64,000 bases of DNA, taken from the NCBI GenBank assembly GCA_036013505.1, contig CP107851.1:4535501-4599500 (forward strand). Reading direction: 5' to 3'. Position numbers and translations under genes: made by a program. This DNA comes from Streptomyces sp. NBC_00510 (lineage in GTDB: Bacteria > Actinomycetota > Actinomycetes > Streptomycetales > Streptomycetaceae). Every line of letters begins with the position of its first letter. Within the stretch, counting starts at the first letter, position 1. Below are positions 59,324 to 64,000 of this stretch, in pieces. The notes below the pieces were generated by a model. It was not told the DNA's origin, did no database searches, and worked only from the letters and a program-made list of their open reading frames with translations.

Positions 59324-61927
59324 TCAGCCGGCGGCGGGGGCCAGCGAGGCGACCACGTCGGACGCCGACAGCAGCCGCACCTTCGCCGCGTCGAGGGCCG
59401 CCGGGTGCAGCGCGAACACCTCGCCGCCCTCGGGCAGGGCGACGTCGCCGCGCAGCAGGTACGCCAGCCGGGCCGCCTCCCGCACGGCGCCGTCCGCCGG
59501 GTCACCGGACGGGCTCCCGATCCGCGCGGCGAACTCCGCCGCGGACTCGGCCTCCCGGCGCCGGTAGGCGGTCGTGGAACCGTCCGCGTGCCGCATCAGG
59601 ACCGTCGCGGCGCGCGCCGCGGCCTGCCACACGGCCAGTTCGCCCAGCCCCACGCGGGCCCCGGAGGCGAACAGAGTGGTGAGGGCCTTGCCGAGCGCGG
59701 CAAGGTCGTCGCCGTGCCGCGCCACGGAGTGGCCGGTGCCGGTGACGCCCTTGACCACGTCGAGCCACCGCATCGTGCGGGCCGCCACGTCGATCACCAG
59801 CGGCACGCCCGCGCGGGACCGTCCGGTCAGGTCGTAGCGCTGCTCCACGGCGCGGGCGTCGAAGACCGGCCCGTGGTCGCCTGGCAGGTCGCGCGCCATG
59901 AGCCCGGCGAAGCCCTCCGCCAGGTCCTCGAAGGGGACGTTGTTGTACGAGAAGACCACCGCGACCAGGTGGCGGACCCCGGCGTCCGCCAGCTTGTCCA
60001 GGTCGAGGTCGACGAACTCGCTGGCGCCCTGCGGCGCCGGGGCGCTGGTGAGGTCGCCGGAGTGCACGGCGGCGTCCTCCGCGAACCGCAGGCGCGTGTA
60101 GTCGCAGTGGCCGACCGGGTTCCACTCCGCGTCGAACAGGGCGGTGGACAGGTCGAGATCGGTCCGCCCGGACCGCTCGCTCTCCATCCAGTGCAGGAAC
60201 AGCCGGACCGTCCTCCCGTCCGGCACGGGCAGTTCGCTGCCGCGCGGCAGGGTCACCAGGGCGCGTGAGGCGGTGCGCTCGGTGAACGGCGCGATCAGGC
60301 CGTCCAGGCCCGCGTCCACGACGGCGACGTCGACCGCCTCCCGCTCCGCGGCCCTCCGCAGCACCTCGGCGTGGAGGACGGCCACGGCCTTCCCGACCAC
60401 GTCGGCCGCGATCGGCAGCCGGTCGTCGTCCGCCAGGTGCGCCTTGGCGCTGCCGCCCTTCGGGAAGAACACCCGGGTGCCGTCCGCGTGCGGACGGCTG
60501 CGGATGGCGCCGAGCGCGGACAGCAGCACCGCGGGCGACACCCGGGGCACCGCCGTCTCCAGCGCCGACAGCACGACGTCCGCCTCCGCGGCCTCGGAGA
60601 GCCGCAGCAGGTGGTCGAGCCGGCGTACGAACTCGCCCGGCCGCTGGGCCAGCAGCGCGACGGCCGCCGGTACGTCCATGGCGTCCAGCGCGGCCTCGAC
60701 CCGGCCCGCCCAGCCGCGGACCCGCACCACCGTCCCCGTCGCGTCGACCCGCGCCGCGCCGTCGGCCGCCGTCCGCAGGGTCGCGGTCAGCGCGTCGCCG
60801 TCCGCGAGGCGGGTGTCGCGCAGCGCCGCGACGGCCAGCGCCGCCCGCGGGAAGCGGCCGGCGTGCTCGAAGGGGTGAAGGAGCTCCGCGGCCCGCAGCC
60901 AGGCGTGCCGGTGCCGGCGCATGTCCTGTGCGACCAGGTCCGGAGCCAGTCCGTCGAGCACCCCGAGCAGGGCACGCCGCAGCGGCCTGGGCATCGTGCG
61001 GAGCCGCGGCAGGTCGACCAGACCCGGGTCGCCGCCGGAGCGCACGGCGAGCAGCCGCAGCACGTCCGTCGCGGTGTCGACGCGGGCCGCGACGGCCGGG
61101 AGGCTCGTCGTGTACGCGTCGGGATCGGCCAGCAGCCAGGCCAGCACCCGGGCCTTGGTCTCCCGGCCCGGGATCTGCTCGGGCAGCCACGCCAGGCCGG
61201 CCCGGTCGCGGGTCTCCAGCAGGGCCATGAGGTCGTCGGCGTCCTGCGGGCTCAGGGCGCCGGTACGGGCGAGGAGCCCGCGGATCTCCCCCGTGGCGTC
61301 CGCGTCCCGGGCGGCGAGGTCGCCGCCGTACTGCAGCACGCGCAGCCGCTCGGGCAGCGTGCGTCGCAGCCCGCCGAAACGCCGCGGCCGGCGCGGTCGC
61401 AGGAAGGGGTCGTCCGCGTCGATCCGGCGGTGGCAGACGGGGCACGCGGAGAAGTCCGCGCCGTCGAAGCAGGAACGGCACACCAGGTGCGCGCAGGGCG
61501 AGACCGCGTGGACGGTGCCCTGCGTGCCGCACAGCACGCAGGGCTGCTCCGCGTGCTGGAAGAGCAGGGTGAGGACACGGTCGACGTAGAAGGCGAAGGT
61601 GTCCCTCGGGGTGCTGGTGGGGAAGTCGCGGAACAGCGGCTCGTGGGGCCGGTCGGCGCCGAGCGCCTGGTCGACGTCGGCCAGCAGGGCCCGGCCGGCA
61701 GCGGTCAGCGCGGCCTCGCTCCGCTCGGTGAGCGCCGCCCGCAGGGCGGGCGCCATCAGGTAACCGCGGTCGAGGAGGTCCGCTTCCAGCAGTGCCACGC
61801 CCGCCGTGGTGGCGAGCGACGGCCCGGCCGAAGCGGCCGGCAGGTGGACGGCTCCGCGGCGCGCGAGCAGGATGCCGGCGAGCGTGCGCGGCGCGGTCGT
61901 GGTGGCGGTGGTGGTGGCCGTGGACAT
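59324..61927 (-). CDS. MXAN_6230/SCO0854-family RING-finger protein
   Basis: 867 residues, no signal peptide. A C3HC4 RING finger occupies 130-165: Cys 130, 133, 145, His 147, Cys 150, 153, 162, 165 (spacing C-x2-C-x11-C-x-H-x2-C-x2-C-x8-C-x2-C). Long helical regions follow (190-560). A C-terminal part contains a TerD-like stretch (VRLFLHWMES, FVDLDLDKLADAG, VVFSYNNVPF). RING fingers are rare in bacteria. The family is known from Myxococcus and Streptomyces without a known function; ubiquitin-like ligase activity should not be assumed. ATG 61927 has a GGGGGAGA site. Convergent with the DUF2637 gene, 4-nt gap. Confidence 0.87.
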   Translation of the reverse strand: MSTATTTATTTAPRTLAGILLARRGAVHLPAASAGPSLATTAGVALLEADLLDRGYLMAPALRAALTERSEAALTAAGRALLADVDQALGADRPHEPLFRDFPTSTPRDTFAFYVDRVLTLLFQHAEQPCVLCGTQGTVHAVSPCAHLVCRSCFDGADFSACPVCHRRIDADDPFLRPRRPRRFGGLRRTLPERLRVLQYGGDLAARDADATGEIRGLLARTGALSPQDADDLMALLETRDRAGLAWLPEQIPGRETKARVLAWLLADPDAYTTSLPAVAARVDTATDVLRLLAVRSGGDPGLVDLPRLRTMPRPLRRALLGVLDGLAPDLVAQDMRRHRHAWLRAAELLHPFEHAGRFPRAALAVAALRDTRLADGDALTATLRTAADGAARVDATGTVVRVRGWAGRVEAALDAMDVPAAVALLAQRPGEFVRRLDHLLRLSEAAEADVVLSALETAVPRVSPAVLLSALGAIRSRPHADGTRVFFPKGGSAKAHLADDDRLPIAADVVGKAVAVLHAEVLRRAAEREAVDVAVVDAGLDGLIAPFTERTASRALVTLPRGSELPVPDGRTVRLFLHWMESERSGRTDLDLSTALFDAEWNPVGHCDYTRLRFAEDAAVHSGDLTSAPAPQGASEFVDLDLDKLADAGVRHLVAVVFSYNNVPFEDLAEGFAGLMARDLPGDHGPVFDARAVEQRYDLTGRSRAGVPLVIDVAARTMRWLDVVKGVTGTGHSVARHGDDLAALGKALTTLFASGARVGLGELAVWQAAARAATVLMRHADGSTTAYRRREAESAAEFAARIGSPSGDPADGAVREAARLAYLLRGDVALPEGGEVFALHPAALDAAKVRLLSASDVVASLAPAAG

Positions 61928-62229
61928 CCCTGTGTCTCCCCCTGGTGGACGTGCCGGGGCGGGAAGTGGGCGCGCTGACAACCTTCGCGGCACAGCAATA
62001 GCGATGACTGTGAGGAGGAAGCACGCCCGGAGCCGCCTCGGGAACCGGTGGTCCCGTGCCCGGTCCCCATGTCCGGGCCGGTGAGCCGGTTTGCGTGGGC
62101 GGGGCGGGAAGCCGGTGCCCTGGTTCAGGGAAAGTGAGAGAAGGAAGCACACCGTGAGCCGCCCCGCGCCCGATGACCATAGCGCGCGCCGCTCACCGCC
62201 GCGTTCGAATATTCGCCGGCCCGCACGAC
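61928..62229 (-). other. Intergenic region with a repeated motif upstream of the RING gene
   Basis: About 300 bp without a gene. The sequence GTGAGGAGGAAGCAC at 62010-62024 recurs nearly unchanged as GTGAGAGAAGGAAGCAC at 62134-62150, 125 bp apart. This suggests two regulator sites or duplicated leader elements. No confident promoter hexamers are seen. Confidence 0.45.
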
Positions 62230-62264
62230 GACGGCGGCGGGTGGCATCGCCACCCGCCGCCGTC
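62230..62264 (-). terminator. Terminator after lysS
   Basis: A perfect 15-bp inverted repeat (62230-62244/62250-62264) with a 5-nt loop lies 15 nt after the lysS stop. Confidence 0.85.
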
Positions 62265-62279
62265 ACATCCGCGTCCGGC

Positions 62280-63944
62280 TCAGCTCGCCGCGAGCAGCTC
62301 CCGCACGCGGTCCTGACCCACCGCCAGCAGCAGCGTGGGCAGCCGCGGCCCGGTGTCCCGGCCGACCAGCAGCCGGTAGAGCAGGGCGAAGAAGGACCGC
62401 TGGGCGACCTTCATCTCCGGCGTCGGCTTGGCGTCGGGCGCGAACCCGGCCTGGACCTTCGGCACGCCGTAGACCAGGGTGGTCAGCCCGTCCAGCGACC
62501 AGTGCTCGGGCAGCCCGTCCACCAGCAGCTTCAGCGCTTCCCGCTCCTCGCCGGACAGCGCCGCCAGGGCCTCCGCGTCGGGCTCGGTACGCACCCGGGT
62601 GCGGGCCTCGGGCTCGACGTGGGTGTTCACCCAGCGCTCGGCGCAGTCCAGCCGCGGCCGGGCCTCGTCCAGGGAGGCCAGCGGCTGCTCCTGGTCGAAG
62701 TCGCGCAGGATGCGCAGCGTCTGCTCCTCGTCCCCGGTCGTGATGTCCACGACCGAGGCGAGGGTGCGGTAGGGCAGCTTGCGCGGGGTGGTGGGCAGCT
62801 CACCGCTCGCGGTGCGCGCGGCCCGCGAGTGCACCGCGAGGTCCACCGGGGCGGCCGTGCCCTCGGCGACCTTGCGCTCCAGCGCGTCCCACTCGTCGTA
62901 GGTGCGGGAGATCTCGTCGCCGAAGGAGATGTTGAACGCCTGGTTCGGCCGGCGGCGGGCGTACAGCCAGCGCAGCAGCTGCGGCTCCATGATCTGCAGG
63001 GCGTCGGCCGCGATCGGCACGCCGCCCTTGGAGCTGGACATCTTGGCCATGCCGCTGATGCCGACGAAGGCGTACATCGGGCCGATGGGCGGCTCGGCGC
63101 CGAAGATCTCGCGGACGAGCTGCTGACCGACCATCCACGAGGAGCCGGGCGACTGGTGGTCCACGCCGGAGGGCTCGAAGTCCACGCCCTTGAAGGCCCA
63201 GCGCATCGGCCAGTCGACCTTCCAGACCAGCTTGCCGCGGTCGAACTCGCTCAGCCGCACCGTCTCGCGGTTGCCGCAGGCCTGGCACTCGTAGGTGAGG
63301 TCGGTGGTGTCGTCGTCGTAGGCGACGACCGTGGTCAGGTCCTTGTCGCAGGCCGAGCAGTACGGCTTGTACGGGAAGTACTCGGGGGCCTGTGCGAGCG
63401 AGGCCTCCTCGTCGTCCTGCTCCTCGCCGCCCTTCTTCTTCGTCCGGTAGCGGCCGAGCACCTCGTCGATCCGCCGGCGCTCGCGCATCGCGTGCAGGAT
63501 CCGCTCGCGGTAGGTGCCGGAGGTGTACTCGACGGTCTGGCTGATCTCGGTGACCTCGACGCCCAGCGCCGCCAGCGCCTCGCGGAACGGGGCCTTGAAG
63601 TGGTCCGACCACGTCTCGTACGGGCTGCCCTCGGGCGCCGGCACGGAGGTCAGCGGCTTGCCGATGTGCTCGGCGTAGGACGGGTCGTAGCCGGCCGGCA
63701 CCTTGCGGTAACGGTCGAAGTCGTCCCAGGACAGGATGTGCTCGCACGGCACGCCGCGCCGCTTGATCTCGTCGGCGACCAGGTGCGGGACCATGATCTC
63801 GCGCAGGTTGCCGAGGTGGATCGGCCCGGAGGGGCTGATCCCGGAGGCGACGACGATTTTCTTGCCCGGAGCCCGCCGCTCGGCTTCCGCGATGACGTCG
63901 TCCGCGAAGCGGGCGACCCAGTCGGCCTCGGTGCTCTGAGCCAC
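62280..63944 (-). CDS. lysS: Class I lysyl-tRNA synthetase
   Basis: 554 residues. Class I signatures: HIGH-like PIHLGN (41-46) and KMSSS (301-305). Four Cys (196, 199, 220, 223) form a zinc-ribbon insert. This is the archaeal-type enzyme, unrelated to the common bacterial class II LysRS. It charges tRNA-Lys. A GTG start with GGAAGGAAG. Streptomycetes often carry this form, alone or with a class II copy; whether a second one exists is not visible here. Confidence 0.95.
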   Translation of the reverse strand: MAQSTEADWVARFADDVIAEAERRAPGKKIVVASGISPSGPIHLGNLREIMVPHLVADEIKRRGVPCEHILSWDDFDRYRKVPAGYDPSYAEHIGKPLTSVPAPEGSPYETWSDHFKAPFREALAALGVEVTEISQTVEYTSGTYRERILHAMRERRRIDEVLGRYRTKKKGGEEQDDEEASLAQAPEYFPYKPYCSACDKDLTTVVAYDDDTTDLTYECQACGNRETVRLSEFDRGKLVWKVDWPMRWAFKGVDFEPSGVDHQSPGSSWMVGQQLVREIFGAEPPIGPMYAFVGISGMAKMSSSKGGVPIAADALQIMEPQLLRWLYARRRPNQAFNISFGDEISRTYDEWDALERKVAEGTAAPVDLAVHSRAARTASGELPTTPRKLPYRTLASVVDITTGDEEQTLRILRDFDQEQPLASLDEARPRLDCAERWVNTHVEPEARTRVRTEPDAEALAALSGEEREALKLLVDGLPEHWSLDGLTTLVYGVPKVQAGFAPDAKPTPEMKVAQRSFFALLYRLLVGRDTGPRLPTLLLAVGQDRVRELLAAS

Positions 63945-63971
63945 TGTCTCGACTTCCTTCCACCTGTGCAG

Positions 63972-63989
63972 CGGGTAGCGCGGTACCCG
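63972..63989 (-). promoter_or_regulatory. Inverted repeat upstream of lysS
   Basis: CGGGTA (63972-63977) and TACCCG (63984-63989) with a 6-nt spacer lie 28-45 bp upstream of the lysS start. It may be an operator or part of a leader structure; the region is cut by the window edge. Confidence 0.35.
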
Positions 63990-64000
63990 GCAATTGTCCC

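Overview
The window is very G+C-rich and is almost certainly from the chromosome of a Streptomyces or a close relative. The evidence is the strong third-codon-position G/C bias, frequent GTG starts, the dispersed futalosine-type menaquinone genes in the order usual for streptomycetes, a complete actinobacterial ResABC-type cytochrome c maturation set, DUF3558 lipoproteins, a BTAD (SARP-like) regulator, a DUF2637 protein and an SCO0854-type RING protein. No rRNA, tRNA, CRISPR array or replication origin is seen. The left edge cuts an NlpC/P60 hydrolase gene; the right edge lies just upstream of lysS.

1-9 kb: secreted hydrolase tail, a DDRR-repeat secreted protein, a DUF4180/helix-turn-helix pair, then a minus-strand menaquinone block: menJ-like reductase, menG methyltransferase, a barrel-less amidohydrolase-like protein, mqnC, a Ser/Thr kinase and mqnA. 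9-20 kb: cold-shock gene with a long leader, a frameshifted small gene, a MaoC dehydratase, DUF4229, GNAT, mqnE, an Lrp regulator, ubiX-, ubiA(mqnP)- and ubiD-like late menaquinone genes, a rhomboid protease and a deaminase/2OG-oxygenase pair. mqnB and mqnD are not in this window. 20-29 kb: ccsB-resB-ccdA-tlpA (cytochrome c biogenesis), a PfpI protein, a polysaccharide-deacetylase-like lipoprotein, a histidine phosphatase and hemL. Menaquinone, haem and cytochrome c genes thus form a respiratory neighbourhood.

29-46 kb is accessory. It holds a Gly/Tyr-rich secreted peptide, a BTAD regulator with two unknown proteins, small zinc-ribbon-like proteins, a tyrosine-phosphatase-like protein and a mycoredoxin. 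Its most interesting locus is a translationally coupled unit of a 33-codon ORF, a 1305-residue Pls-type single-module synthetase (A-PCP, six membrane segments, three tandem hexapeptide-type domains) and an M1 metallopeptidase. By-eye alignment of the A domain predicts lysine or another basic amino acid, so a poly(amino acid) of the epsilon-poly-lysine type is the best guess. It is followed by a MEDS-STAS antagonist and RsbW-like kinase pair, DUF429, and a WYL regulator divergent from a flavin oxidoreductase.

46-64 kb: an FG-GAP protein, a 297-bp MITE-like element ending on the stop codon of a phosphotransferase gene, a hydroxyacid dehydrogenase, a TetR/monooxygenase pair with four phased operators, an SDR, rtcB, three DUF3558-like genes in all, a DUF2637 protein, a C3HC4 RING-finger protein and class I lysS. 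Three genes (9.6-9.8, 32-33.2 and 41.5-42.4 kb) each need one extra base to restore the frame, which suggests sequencing indels or real decay.
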